Assembly: GCF_900096975.1 (NCBI RefSeq) | Contig: NZ_FMYQ01000025.1 | Location: 54,080-118,079, forward strand | Direction of reading: 5' to 3' | Source: Paraburkholderia lycopersici | GTDB taxonomy: Bacteria; Pseudomonadota; Gammaproteobacteria; Burkholderiales; Burkholderiaceae | DNA: 64,000 nt | Shown here: piece after piece, positions 24,962 to 33,825 of the stretch | How the letters are laid out: each line of letters begins with the position of its first letter | Numbering within the stretch: position 1 is the first letter of the stretch | Translations under genes and position numbers: made by a program | The notes under the pieces: generated by a model | Seen by the model: only the letters and a program-made list of their open reading frames with translations | Database searches by the model: none | What the model was told of the DNA's origin: nothing

Positions 24962-26476
24962 ATGGAATCGACCCGGTTAGTCCGCGGGGCTCCGCTAACC
25001 TGCTCGCACAGCGGCGCGCGCCGCCGTGCGACGCGTCGGCGCACACCTGCATTGCGCGCCATCGCGGCGCTTGCCGCAAGCACGACGTTCGCCTGCGGCG
25101 CGGCTCACGCACAGAGCAACGCGAACCCCGACGCGGCACCCGAAGCACCCGAAGCCGATCTCGCCATCCAGGCGCAGCCGACGAACTTCTGGACCGGCTT
25201 CTGGACGCGCGAGAGCATGCTCGGCGACATGGGCGGATTGCGGCCGTGGCTCGGCAAATACGGCGTGACGTTCCAGCTCACGGAAACGAGCGAGTACCTG
25301 GCGAACCTGCGCGGCGGCCTCAGGACCGGCGGCGCCTACGACGGCCTCACCACCGCGACAGTCCAGGTCGATACGAGCAAGGCGCTTGGCATTCCGGGCG
25401 GCCTCTTCAACGTGAGCGGACTGCAGATTCACGGCACCAACCTGAGCACGTCGAACCTCGGCACCCTGAATACGGCAAGCGGCATTGAGGCCACGTCCAC
25501 CACGCGCCTCTGGGAGCTCTGGTATCAGCAGTCGTTCCTCGACAAGCGCCTCGACGTGAAGATCGGTCAGCAAAGTATCGATCAAGAATTCATCACGAGC
25601 CAGTATGCGGCGCTCTTCGTCAACACGATGTTCGGCTGGCCCGCGCTGCCCTCGTACGACATGCCTTCCGGCGGCCCCGCCTATCCGCTCGCCGGACTCG
25701 GCGTGCGCGTACGCGGACAGATCACGCCTTCGCTCACCGCGCTCGCGGGCGTGTTTGCCGGCGACCCGCTCGGCAACAATCCCGATAACCTTAGTGGTAC
25801 GAACTTCAATCTGCACAACGGCACGCTCTGGATCGGCGAGCTGCAGTACGCCATCAACCAGCCGGCCGAAGGCGAGCTGGTGAGTGCCGACAACCGCAGG
25901 CTGCCGGGTACCTACAAGCTGGGCTTCTGGTACAACAACGGCCCGTTCGACGACCAGCGCTTCGACAACACCGGCCTTTCGCTCGCGAACCCTGCCTCGA
26001 CCGGCACGCCGGCACGGCATCAGGGCAACTACAGCTTCTACGCAGTGGCCGACCAGATGATCTGGCGTCCCGACCCGGACGAGCCGCGCAGCATCGGCGT
26101 ATTCGCGCGCGTGATGGGCGCGCCCGGCGACCGCAATCTGGTGAGCTTCGCGGCGAATCTCGGGATCGTGATGAAGGCGCCCTTCAAGGGCCGCGACGAC
26201 GACAGCATCGGCCTCGCCGCGACGTACATCAAGGTCGGTAACAACGTGCACGACCTCGACCTCGATTCACGCATGGCCTCAGGCGGTCCGTACGGAGTGC
26301 GCACGCAGGAGACCACGCTCGAAGCCACCTATCAATATCAGGTCACGCCGTGGTGGCTGCTCCAGGCCGACGCGCAATACACGTTCAACGCGGGCGCGGG
26401 CCAGAACCCGCAGGACCCGACCGCGCCGCTGCGCAACACGTTCGTGATCGGCGTGCGGACCAACATCACGTTCTAA
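24962..26476 (+). CDS. Outer-membrane carbohydrate-selective porin (OprB family)
   Basis: The 504-residue protein has a long arginine-rich leader and a signal sequence ending AHA-Q near residue 51. A mature OprB-like beta-barrel follows and ends in the typical C-terminal aromatic (ITF). The NFWTGFWTRESMLGDMGGLR opening and GxFNVSGLQIHG segment fit OprB. AGGA six bases upstream supports the start. OprB proteins usually pass sugars, yet this one opens a Fur-box-preceded operon for ferric uptake, so it may admit an iron chelate or an organic acid. Confidence 0.85.
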   Translation: MESTRLVRGAPLTCSHSGARRRATRRRTPALRAIAALAASTTFACGAAHAQSNANPDAAPEAPEADLAIQAQPTNFWTGFWTRESMLGDMGGLRPWLGKYGVTFQLTETSEYLANLRGGLRTGGAYDGLTTATVQVDTSKALGIPGGLFNVSGLQIHGTNLSTSNLGTLNTASGIEATSTTRLWELWYQQSFLDKRLDVKIGQQSIDQEFITSQYAALFVNTMFGWPALPSYDMPSGGPAYPLAGLGVRVRGQITPSLTALAGVFAGDPLGNNPDNLSGTNFNLHNGTLWIGELQYAINQPAEGELVSADNRRLPGTYKLGFWYNNGPFDDQRFDNTGLSLANPASTGTPARHQGNYSFYAVADQMIWRPDPDEPRSIGVFARVMGAPGDRNLVSFAANLGIVMKAPFKGRDDDSIGLAATYIKVGNNVHDLDLDSRMASGGPYGVRTQETTLEATYQYQVTPWWLLQADAQYTFNAGAGQNPQDPTAPLRNTFVIGVRTNITF

Positions 26477-26585
26477 GCCCTCGAAGCGCTACCGCCCCAT
26501 GTCCAACCCCAAGTCCTCGCGCTTTCCCTCACGCAGGGTCGCCGCGCCGCACGCGCGGCGGTCTCGCGAGGCACGGAGATTCTGT

Positions 26586-27746
26586 ATGAAACACGCTACG
26601 CGCTCGCTCCTGCAATGCACGGTTCGCGCCACCCGCGCCGCACTCGCGCTTGCCGCCGCGGCCACACTCGGCGGCACGCCGCTCGCCGCCCACGCTGACC
26701 CGCAGGGCCTGCTCGAAACCGTCAAGCACCACACCACGCTCATCAACACCGTGCCCGACAACGGCGACCAGAACCCGTACGCGATCTACGTCGCGCCGGT
26801 CTCCTCCGGCACGGTAAAGGAAGGCGACGTGCTGGTGGACAACTTCAACAACGCGTCGAACCTGCAAGGCACCGGCAGCACGATCGTCGACTATCACCCG
26901 GACACGAAGCAGATGACGCTGTTCGCAACGATCCCGCGCGACCTCAAGGAATGCCCCGGCGGCGTCGGCCTCTCGACCGCGATGACGATGCTCAAGTCCG
27001 GCTGGATCATCGTGGGCAGCACGCCGAGCAACGACGGCACGACGGGCACGAAGGGCGCGGGCTGCCTGATCGTGCTCGACAGCAGCGGCAAGATCGCGAA
27101 GGCCATCAGCAGTGCGAACATCAACGATCCGTGGGGCAACATGGCCGTGCTCGACAACGGCGATCATGCCACGCTCTTCGTGAGCAACGCGGGCTTCGGC
27201 GTGGGCGGCGCCGAGGGCACGCCGCCGGTATTCAAGCAGGCCACCGTGCTGCGCCTCGACCTCGACATCCCGAGCGGCCAGGCGCCGGTCGTGAAGAGCG
27301 AAACGGTGGTGGCGAGCGGCTTTGGCGCGCAGGCCGACAAGGGCGTGTTTCTCGTCGGTCCGACCGGCCTCGCGCTTTCGGCCGACAACAAGCTGCTTTA
27401 CGTATCCGACGCGATCGGCAACCGCATCAACGTGATCGAAGACCCGCTCACGCGCGACACGAGCGCAGGCGTGGGCCGTCAGCTTACCGCCGACGGTCTG
27501 CTGCACCGCCCGCTCGCCATGATCGCGACGCCGCAGGGCCACCTGCTCGTGACGAATGCGCTCAACGGCCAGGTCGTCGAGATCGACCCCGTTGCGGCGA
27601 AACAGCTTTACGCGCGCTGGATCGACACGGACCGCGCGCAAACCCCGCCGGGCAACGGCGACCTATTCGGCATCGCGTTGACCCCCGCAGGCGACGGCTT
27701 CTACTACGTGGAAGACGACGTGAACACTCTCGTGCTGGCGAAATAA
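26586..27746 (+). CDS. Secreted beta-propeller-like (NHL-type) protein
   Basis: This 386-residue protein has a signal peptide ending AAHA near residue 38. The mature part has repeated strand patterns such as GPTGLALSADNKLLYVSDAIGNRINVI and RPLAMIATPQGHLLVTNALNGQVVEID, typical of NHL/six-bladed propellers. It is probably periplasmic. No catalytic residues of gluconolactonases are obvious, so the function is unknown. GGAG precedes ATG 26586. Its stop is two bases before the DyP peroxidase start, so they are tightly coupled. Confidence 0.75.
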   Translation: MKHATRSLLQCTVRATRAALALAAAATLGGTPLAAHADPQGLLETVKHHTTLINTVPDNGDQNPYAIYVAPVSSGTVKEGDVLVDNFNNASNLQGTGSTIVDYHPDTKQMTLFATIPRDLKECPGGVGLSTAMTMLKSGWIIVGSTPSNDGTTGTKGAGCLIVLDSSGKIAKAISSANINDPWGNMAVLDNGDHATLFVSNAGFGVGGAEGTPPVFKQATVLRLDLDIPSGQAPVVKSETVVASGFGAQADKGVFLVGPTGLALSADNKLLYVSDAIGNRINVIEDPLTRDTSAGVGRQLTADGLLHRPLAMIATPQGHLLVTNALNGQVVEIDPVAAKQLYARWIDTDRAQTPPGNGDLFGIALTPAGDGFYYVEDDVNTLVLAK

Positions 27747-27748
27747 TC

Positions 27749-29047
27749 ATGTCCTCCGACGATATCCCCAATACCCCATCGCGCCCCGCGCGCCGCGGCT
27801 TTCTCAAGGCCGGCGCCGCGCTCGGGGCGAGCCTGGGCGCCGCAAGCGGCCTCGCTAAAGCCGCGGAGGCGAAGCATCACGCCATGGCCACCGACCCGAT
27901 GCTCGCCGTCGAACCGTTCTATGGCGAACACCAGGGCGGCATCGTGACGCCGCAGCAGGCACACACTTACGTCGCGGCGTTCGATCTCACGACGACGTCG
28001 CGCGACGACGTAATTAACCTGCTTCGCAAGTGGACCGAGTCCGCGGCCCAGATGACGCAGGGCCGCCCTGCCGCGTCGCTGGACGGCACCGGCGACGACC
28101 ACCCCGCGCCCGATTCCGGCGACGTGCTCGGCCTCGGTCCCGCAGGCCTCACGGTGACGTTCGGTTTCGGTCCCGGCCTCTTTACGTCGCAGGAGAAGGA
28201 CCGCTACGGGCTTGCCAGCAAGCGCCCCGCGGCGCTCGTCGATTTGCCGCGCTTTAACGGCGACCAGTTGATCGCACAAAAGACCGGCGGCGATCTCTTC
28301 GTTCAGGCCTGCGCCAGCGACGCCCAGGTGGCCTTCCATGCGGTGCGTCAACTCGCTCGCCAAGGCTATGGAATCCTTAACATGCGCTGGGGCCAGGCAG
28401 GTTTCCTCTCGGGGCCGCGCGGACAAACCCCGCGCAATCTCATGGGCTTCAAGGACGGCACCAACAACCCGCCGACCACGGACCCGAAGGCGATGAACCA
28501 GTTCGTGTGGGCCACGGCCACCGACGCGCCGTGGATGCAGGGCGGCACGTATACGGTAGTGCGCCGCATCCGCATCACGCTAGAACACTGGGACCAGATG
28601 GAACTGGGCTTCCAGGAGCAGGTGTTCGGCCGCCGCAAGTACAGCGGCGCGCCCATTGGGCAGAAGAAGGAATTCGACAACGTCGACCTCGACGCGCAGG
28701 ACAAGGACGGCAATCCGCTCATTCCCGAGAATTCGCACGTGCGCCTCTCGAACCGGGCGTCGAACGATGGTGCGCAGATCTTGCGCCGTTCCTACTCGTA
28801 CAACGACAGCACGAACTTCTATATCGAGCGTTGGCCGCCGTGGCGCCAGGAAACCGAATATGACGCGGGACTCATCTTCATCGCCCACCAGGGCGACCCG
28901 CGTACGGGCTTCATTCCGATCAACGAGCGCCTCGCGAAGTTCGACATGATGAACCAGTTCACGACGCACGTGGGCAGCGCTATCTTCGCGTGCCCGCCTG
29001 GCGCGAAACCGGGCTCGTTCATCGGCGCGGAACTGTTCAACGCCTGA
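27749..29047 (+). CDS. Tat-exported Dyp-type heme peroxidase
   Basis: The 432-residue protein has a twin-arginine signal (RRGFLK at 15-20, then a hydrophobic stretch). The mature enzyme shows the DyP signature GFKDG at 233-237 with catalytic D236, the proximal heme ligand H330 in SHVRLSN and the distal arginine in LRRSYSY (346/347). The layout matches EfeB. EfeB-type enzymes oxidise substrates, and heme deferrochelation has been proposed for them. Here it is paired with an FbpABC-type transporter rather than EfeU/EfeO. It should act in the periplasm. Confidence 0.92.
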   Translation: MSSDDIPNTPSRPARRGFLKAGAALGASLGAASGLAKAAEAKHHAMATDPMLAVEPFYGEHQGGIVTPQQAHTYVAAFDLTTTSRDDVINLLRKWTESAAQMTQGRPAASLDGTGDDHPAPDSGDVLGLGPAGLTVTFGFGPGLFTSQEKDRYGLASKRPAALVDLPRFNGDQLIAQKTGGDLFVQACASDAQVAFHAVRQLARQGYGILNMRWGQAGFLSGPRGQTPRNLMGFKDGTNNPPTTDPKAMNQFVWATATDAPWMQGGTYTVVRRIRITLEHWDQMELGFQEQVFGRRKYSGAPIGQKKEFDNVDLDAQDKDGNPLIPENSHVRLSNRASNDGAQILRRSYSYNDSTNFYIERWPPWRQETEYDAGLIFIAHQGDPRTGFIPINERLAKFDMMNQFTTHVGSAIFACPPGAKPGSFIGAELFNA

Positions 29048-29079
29048 CATCATCCGACAACAACGGACAACGAACCAAT

Positions 29080-30099
29080 ATGAAACTTTCCTCGATGCGT
29101 GCCCCGCTGCGCACCGCCGCCCTTTCGCTCGCGATCGCGGGCGTGTTGCCGCTCGGGGCGCACGCGGCTTCGATCACGCTGTACAACGCGCAGCACGAGC
29201 AGGTCGTGAACCAGCTCGCAAAGGACTTCGAGCAGCAAACCGGTATCGACGTGAAGATTCGCAGCGGCGAAGGCCCGGCGCTCGCAGCGCAACTCTTGGC
29301 CGAAGGCGGGAAAACGCCCGCCGATGTCTACTTCACCGAGAACTCGCCCGAGCTGATGCTGCTGGAGGAAAAGGGCCTGCTCGCCCCGGTGCAGCCTTCG
29401 ACGCTCGCGGCCGTGCCCGCGCACTTCAACTCGCCGCAAGGGCAATGGGTGGGCGTGACGGCACGTGAAAACGTGCTCGCGTACAACACGACCAGGGTGC
29501 AGCCCTCGCAGCTCCCGCAATCGCTCTTCGATCTCGCCAGGCCGGAATGGAAGGGCAAGGTCGGCATCGCGCCGAGCGACGCCGACTTCCTGCCGCTCGT
29601 CGACGCCGCGCTCGCCATGAAAGGCGAAGCGGCAACGCTCGAATGGCTCAAGGGCCTGAAGACCAACGCACAAATCTTCGACGACGACGAAGGCGTCGTG
29701 GCCGCCGTGAATCGCGGCGCAGTCGCTACGGGCATCATCAACAATTACTACTGGGACCGCCTGCACGCCGAAATCGGCGACAAGCAAACGCGCAGCGCCG
29801 TGGCGCACTTCGCCAATGGCGACGTGGGCGCGCTCGTGAACGTTTCCGGCGCGGCGGTCATGAAAGCGGCGCACAACACGGACGGTGCACAGAAGTTCCT
29901 CGCATACCTCGTGAGCGAGCGCGCGCAGAAGCTGATGGCACAGGACCACATCAGCTTCGAATATCCGCTGCGGCCCGGCGTGGCAAGCGATCCGGTCAAC
30001 AAGCCGTTCGACCAGCTGAAGCCGCCCGCGCTAACCATCCAGCAGCTCGGCGACGACAGCCAGGCAGGCAAGCTGTTGCGCCAAGCCGGTCTTCTATAA
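29080..30099 (+). CDS. Periplasmic ferric iron-binding protein of an ABC transporter (FbpA type)
   Basis: This 339-residue protein has a signal peptide cleaved near AHA-A (about residue 29). Iron ligands typical of FbpA are visible: H39-E40 in YNAQHE, E87 in YFTEN and the dityrosine Y223-Y224 in NNYYW. It should bind Fe3+ in the periplasm and hand it to the permease encoded next. The dityrosine separates it from thiamine or putrescine binders of the same fold. Confidence 0.93.
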   Translation: MKLSSMRAPLRTAALSLAIAGVLPLGAHAASITLYNAQHEQVVNQLAKDFEQQTGIDVKIRSGEGPALAAQLLAEGGKTPADVYFTENSPELMLLEEKGLLAPVQPSTLAAVPAHFNSPQGQWVGVTARENVLAYNTTRVQPSQLPQSLFDLARPEWKGKVGIAPSDADFLPLVDAALAMKGEAATLEWLKGLKTNAQIFDDDEGVVAAVNRGAVATGIINNYYWDRLHAEIGDKQTRSAVAHFANGDVGALVNVSGAAVMKAAHNTDGAQKFLAYLVSERAQKLMAQDHISFEYPLRPGVASDPVNKPFDQLKPPALTIQQLGDDSQAGKLLRQAGLL

Positions 30100-30124
30100 T
30101 TAAAATGGAATCCAAAGCAATATC

Positions 30125-31801
30125 GTGAGCGAAGCTGTTACCACGACGCAGGGCGTGGCGGAATCGGTACCCGATAACGCCCAGCGCGCATTGCCCCGTC
30201 CGACGCGGCGCCACGCGCCGCGCGCGCTTTTCGCGGCCGCCGCGCTCGGCCCGCTGCTGGTGCTGCTGCCGCTCGCGCTGACTTTCTGGCGCGCGCTCTC
30301 GTTCGGCTTCGCCGAAGCCGTCGAGCTTATCTTTCGGCCGCTGGTGGGCGAACTGCTCGTCAACACGCTCTCGATCACCGTTTCGGCCACGCTCGCTTCG
30401 GCCGTGCTGGGCACCGCAGTGGCATGGCTGGTCGAGCGCGCCGACGTACCCGGGCGGCGCGCGTGGGCACTGCTCGCTGCCGCGCCGCTCGCTATGCCGG
30501 CGTTCGTCACGAGTTACGCGTGGGTTTCACTGAGCCTCGATCTGCAGGACTTTCTGGGCGCGTTCATCGTCGTCACGACAGCCTACTTTCCGCTCGTCTA
30601 CCTGCCCGTGGCCGCCGCGCTGCGCGGCCTCGACCCCGCGCTCGAAGAATCGGCGCGCGCGCTTGGCTGCAACCACTGGTCCGTTTTCCTGCGCGTCGTG
30701 CTGCCGCAACTGCGGCCCGCGCTGCTCGGCTCGATGCTGCTCGTCGCGCTGGGCGTGCTTTCGGAATTCGGCGCGTTCACGCTGCTGCGATTTCGCACCT
30801 TCACGACCGAAATCTACGCCGAATACCGCACGAGCTTCGATGGCGGCGGTGCGTCGTTGCTGGCCTGCGTGCTGATCGTGCTTTGCCTCGTGTGTCTCGT
30901 GCTCGAATTTCGCGTGCGCGGACGCGTACGCTATGAGCGCGTGGATCGCGGCACACGGCGCGCGAGTGTGCGCCATGCGCTCGGGCGCTGGCGCTGGCCC
31001 GTCGCCGCGGGTTTCGTCGCGCTCAACGCGGCCACGCTCGGCGTGCCGCTCATCATGATCGGCTACTGGCTCACGCAACCCGGCGCCGCCGCGATCACGC
31101 CCGCCGATGTCTCGCCCGAACTGCTCGTTTCGACTACCTTCGCTTCGCTTCGTCTCGGCCTCATCGCCGCGCTCTTCACCACGTTGCTCGCACTGCCGCT
31201 CGCGTATCTGCTCGCGCGCTTTCCGGGCCGCGCCGCCACTTTCCTCGAACGCACGGCATTCATCGCGCAAGGGGTGCCGAGCCTCGTCATCGCGCTCGCG
31301 ATCGTCTCGCTCGCGGTGCGCGCGCTCGAACCGCTCTATCAGGGCACCACGCTGTTGATCGCCGCATACGCGATCCTCTTTTTGCCGCTTGCGCTCGTGA
31401 GCGTTCGCGCAGCGCTCATGCAAACGCAGCAGCGACTCGAAGATACGGCGCGCGCGCTCGGCCTCGGCTGGTTCGCGACGCTGCGTCGCGTGGTGCTGCC
31501 GCTCGCGGGCCCCGGCCTCGGCGCGGCCGCCTCGATGGTGTTCATCTCGACGGTCACCGAACTCAACGCCACGCTGCTGCTTGCTCCCATCGGCACGCAC
31601 ACGCTCGCCACCCAGGTGTGGACCGACACGTCGACGCTCGCTTTCGCGGCCGCCGCCCCCTATGCCGCCCTGCTTACCGCGCTCTCGCTCGCGGCCTCGG
31701 GCCTGCTGTTCGCATTCGCGGGCCGTTCGGCGCTCGCCAGCCACGCAGCGGACCATACGCCGCTCGACGCCGACCGAGCCACTTCATCGCCTCGCCCATG
31801 A
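30125..31801 (+). CDS. Ferric iron ABC transporter permease (FbpB type)
   Basis: The 558-residue inner-membrane protein is an internal duplication of two BPD-transporter permease units, about 12 membrane helices in all. Each half has an EAA loop: EESARALGCNHWSVFLRVV and EDTARALGLGWFATLRRVV. The start is GTG 30125; an ATG just upstream is out of frame and stops at once. Its stop overlaps the ATPase start by four bases. Confidence 0.92.
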   Translation: MSEAVTTTQGVAESVPDNAQRALPRPTRRHAPRALFAAAALGPLLVLLPLALTFWRALSFGFAEAVELIFRPLVGELLVNTLSITVSATLASAVLGTAVAWLVERADVPGRRAWALLAAAPLAMPAFVTSYAWVSLSLDLQDFLGAFIVVTTAYFPLVYLPVAAALRGLDPALEESARALGCNHWSVFLRVVLPQLRPALLGSMLLVALGVLSEFGAFTLLRFRTFTTEIYAEYRTSFDGGGASLLACVLIVLCLVCLVLEFRVRGRVRYERVDRGTRRASVRHALGRWRWPVAAGFVALNAATLGVPLIMIGYWLTQPGAAAITPADVSPELLVSTTFASLRLGLIAALFTTLLALPLAYLLARFPGRAATFLERTAFIAQGVPSLVIALAIVSLAVRALEPLYQGTTLLIAAYAILFLPLALVSVRAALMQTQQRLEDTARALGLGWFATLRRVVLPLAGPGLGAAASMVFISTVTELNATLLLAPIGTHTLATQVWTDTSTLAFAAAAPYAALLTALSLAASGLLFAFAGRSALASHAADHTPLDADRATSSPRP

Positions 31802-32847
31802 GCACACTTCGCATTTCCGGCCTTCAGAAGGCCTTCGACGGCCAACTGGTCCTGCACGACATCGATCTTGCCGTGCGCTCGGGTTCGCTCGTCGCGCTGC
31901 TCGGCCCTTCGGGCAGCGGCAAGACCACGTTGCTGCGCGTGCTCTGCGGCTTCGAGCGCGCCGACGCCGGTTCGATCGAAATCGACGGCCGGCGTGTAGC
32001 GGGCGACGGGCTGCATCTACCCACGGAGCAGCGGCGCATCGGCTACGTGCCGCAGGAGGGCGCGTTGTTTCCGCATCTCACGGTCGCGGAGAACATTGTG
32101 TTCGGCCTGCCGCGCGCGCAGCGACGCGCGCGTCATCGCGTGGCGGAACTGCTCGAACTCGTAGGTCTTCCGGAATCCTATGCAACACGCGCGCCACAGC
32201 AACTCTCGGGCGGCCAGCAGCAGCGCGTGGCGCTCGCGCGCGCGCTCGCACCTTCGCCGGGACTCGTGATGCTAGACGAGCCCTTTTCGTCGCTCGACGC
32301 CGCACTGCGCGTCGAAACACGGGAGGCCGTGGCGCACGCGCTCGCCGCCGCCGGAGCGACCGCCGTGCTCGTCACGCACGATCAGGCCGAAGCGCTCTCG
32401 CTCGGCCACGAAGTCGCCGTGCTGTGGCGTGGAAGGCTCTTGCAAAGCACGTCGCCGCAAGCGCTCTATCGGTATCCGGCCACGCGCGAACTTGCGGCTT
32501 TCATCGGCGAAGCGGTGCTGCTGCCAGGAACGGTGGCGAACGGCCTCGCGCATTGCGCGCTTGGCGCGCTGCGGATCCAGAACGGTTTGCATGCCGAAGA
32601 CGGCCTCGTGGACGTGATGCTGCGGCCCGAGCAGATCGACGTGCGGCCGGAAGCCGGGCAACGCGACGGGACGCTCGGCGCCGTCGTGCGCAACATCACG
32701 TTCCATGGGCAGGACGCGGCGCTCACGCTGCAGCTCATCGATGCGGACGCAACGGTCCGCGCGCGCGTGCCCGGTTATCGAACGCCGCGCGAAGGCGAGC
32801 GCGTACGGCTCGCGGTAGGCGGCGAAGTGAGCGTCTACCCGCGCTGA
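31798..32847 (+). CDS. Ferric iron ABC transporter ATP-binding protein (FbpC type)
   Basis: This 349-residue ATPase has Walker A GPSGSGKT at 36-43, Q-loop Q86, signature LSGGQ at 136-140, Walker B ending D160-E161 and H194 of the switch loop. The C-terminal 110 residues form a TOBE-like regulatory domain, as in FbpC/PotA. It powers the permease encoded upstream. It is the last gene of the iron operon and overlaps the convergent LysR gene by 13 bases. Confidence 0.94.
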   Translation: MSTLRISGLQKAFDGQLVLHDIDLAVRSGSLVALLGPSGSGKTTLLRVLCGFERADAGSIEIDGRRVAGDGLHLPTEQRRIGYVPQEGALFPHLTVAENIVFGLPRAQRRARHRVAELLELVGLPESYATRAPQQLSGGQQQRVALARALAPSPGLVMLDEPFSSLDAALRVETREAVAHALAAAGATAVLVTHDQAEALSLGHEVAVLWRGRLLQSTSPQALYRYPATRELAAFIGEAVLLPGTVANGLAHCALGALRIQNGLHAEDGLVDVMLRPEQIDVRPEAGQRDGTLGAVVRNITFHGQDAALTLQLIDADATVRARVPGYRTPREGERVRLAVGGEVSVYPR

Positions 32848-33704
32848 CGCGGCACCGAAAGGTCCTGCACCATCTGCTGCGCGAGGTAGTCGCAGGTTGG
32901 CCGGTTCGACTTGACGCTGCGCGCCACCACGATTTCCAGCGGCTCGATCTTCGGCAGGCCTTGCGCCTCGCCGAGAATCGCAAAGCGCGCGGGCACGCTG
33001 CAGCGCGTGAGCGCGACGATCGCAATGCCCGCATCCACCGTCGCCGTCAGTCCCATCAAGCTCGCGCTGCTATACGCGGCCCGGTAACGGATGCGCGCGG
33101 CATCGAGCGCCGCCACGGTATGCGCGCGAGCCACGCAGCCGTGCTCGTAGAGGCCCACCGGCAAGGGCGACATGGAAAGCGGCGCCGGGTCGGTAGCCGA
33201 GCCCACCCAGACCATCTCCTCCATGCGCACGAATTCGCCGCGCATCTTGCGGTCGCGCGTGACGAATGCGATGTCGATCTTGTTGTCCGCGAGCATCGGC
33301 CCGAGTGCTACGCTCTGCGCGCACACGATCTCGATCTCCACATGCGGATAGAGCGTCGAAAAGCGCCGCAATACCGGCGGAAGCAACGAGGCCATGTAAT
33401 CGTCGGGCGCACCGAGCACTACGCGCCCCGTCACCTCGGGGCGCACCATCGCCGCCCACGCCTCTTCCTGCAAGTCGAGCACGCGCCGTGCATATTCGAG
33501 CAGCGTATTGCCCGGCCGCGTGAGCGCCAGATTACGCGTGTCGCGCGTGAACAGCGTGGTGCCAAGCATCTGCTCGAGCCGCTTGACCTGCATGCTCACG
33601 GCCGCCTGCGAGCGATGCACGGTCACTGCCGCCTTCGTGAAACTGCCGGCGTCCGCGACGGCGGCGAAGGTGCGCAGCAGGTCGATATCGAACTCGGGAT
33701 TCAT
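32835..33704 (-). CDS. LysR-family transcriptional regulator
   Basis: This 289-residue protein has the LysR winged helix at residues 7-65 (DLLRTFAAVADAGSFTKAA) and a periplasmic-binding-like effector domain. It diverges from an EamA transporter gene across 121 bases containing an AT-rich symmetric element, so control of that transporter is the likely role. The effector is unknown. Its 3' end overlaps that of the iron ATPase gene. Confidence 0.9.
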   Translation of the reverse strand: MNPEFDIDLLRTFAAVADAGSFTKAAVTVHRSQAAVSMQVKRLEQMLGTTLFTRDTRNLALTRPGNTLLEYARRVLDLQEEAWAAMVRPEVTGRVVLGAPDDYMASLLPPVLRRFSTLYPHVEIEIVCAQSVALGPMLADNKIDIAFVTRDRKMRGEFVRMEEMVWVGSATDPAPLSMSPLPVGLYEHGCVARAHTVAALDAARIRYRAAYSSASLMGLTATVDAGIAIVALTRCSVPARFAILGEAQGLPKIEPLEIVVARSVKSNRPTCDYLAQQMVQDLSVPRQRG

Positions 33705-33735
33705 GCGGGCTTTGATTAATAAGCTGCGTTGATGG

Positions 33736-33752
33736 AATTATTCAATTTAATT
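33736..33752. promoter_or_regulatory. AT-rich inverted repeat, candidate LysR site
   Basis: AATTA and TAATT are exact inverted arms separated by seven bases, in an AT-rich patch 32 bases upstream of the LysR start and 74 upstream of the EamA start. Position and symmetry suit a LysR recognition site. Confidence 0.35.
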
Positions 33753-33825
33753 CGTTTGCTCGCATCTCGCAACTGGCGAATACTGGGTGCGTTTTCAACC
33801 TGCTTTCACGCCCCCGCCCCGGCTT

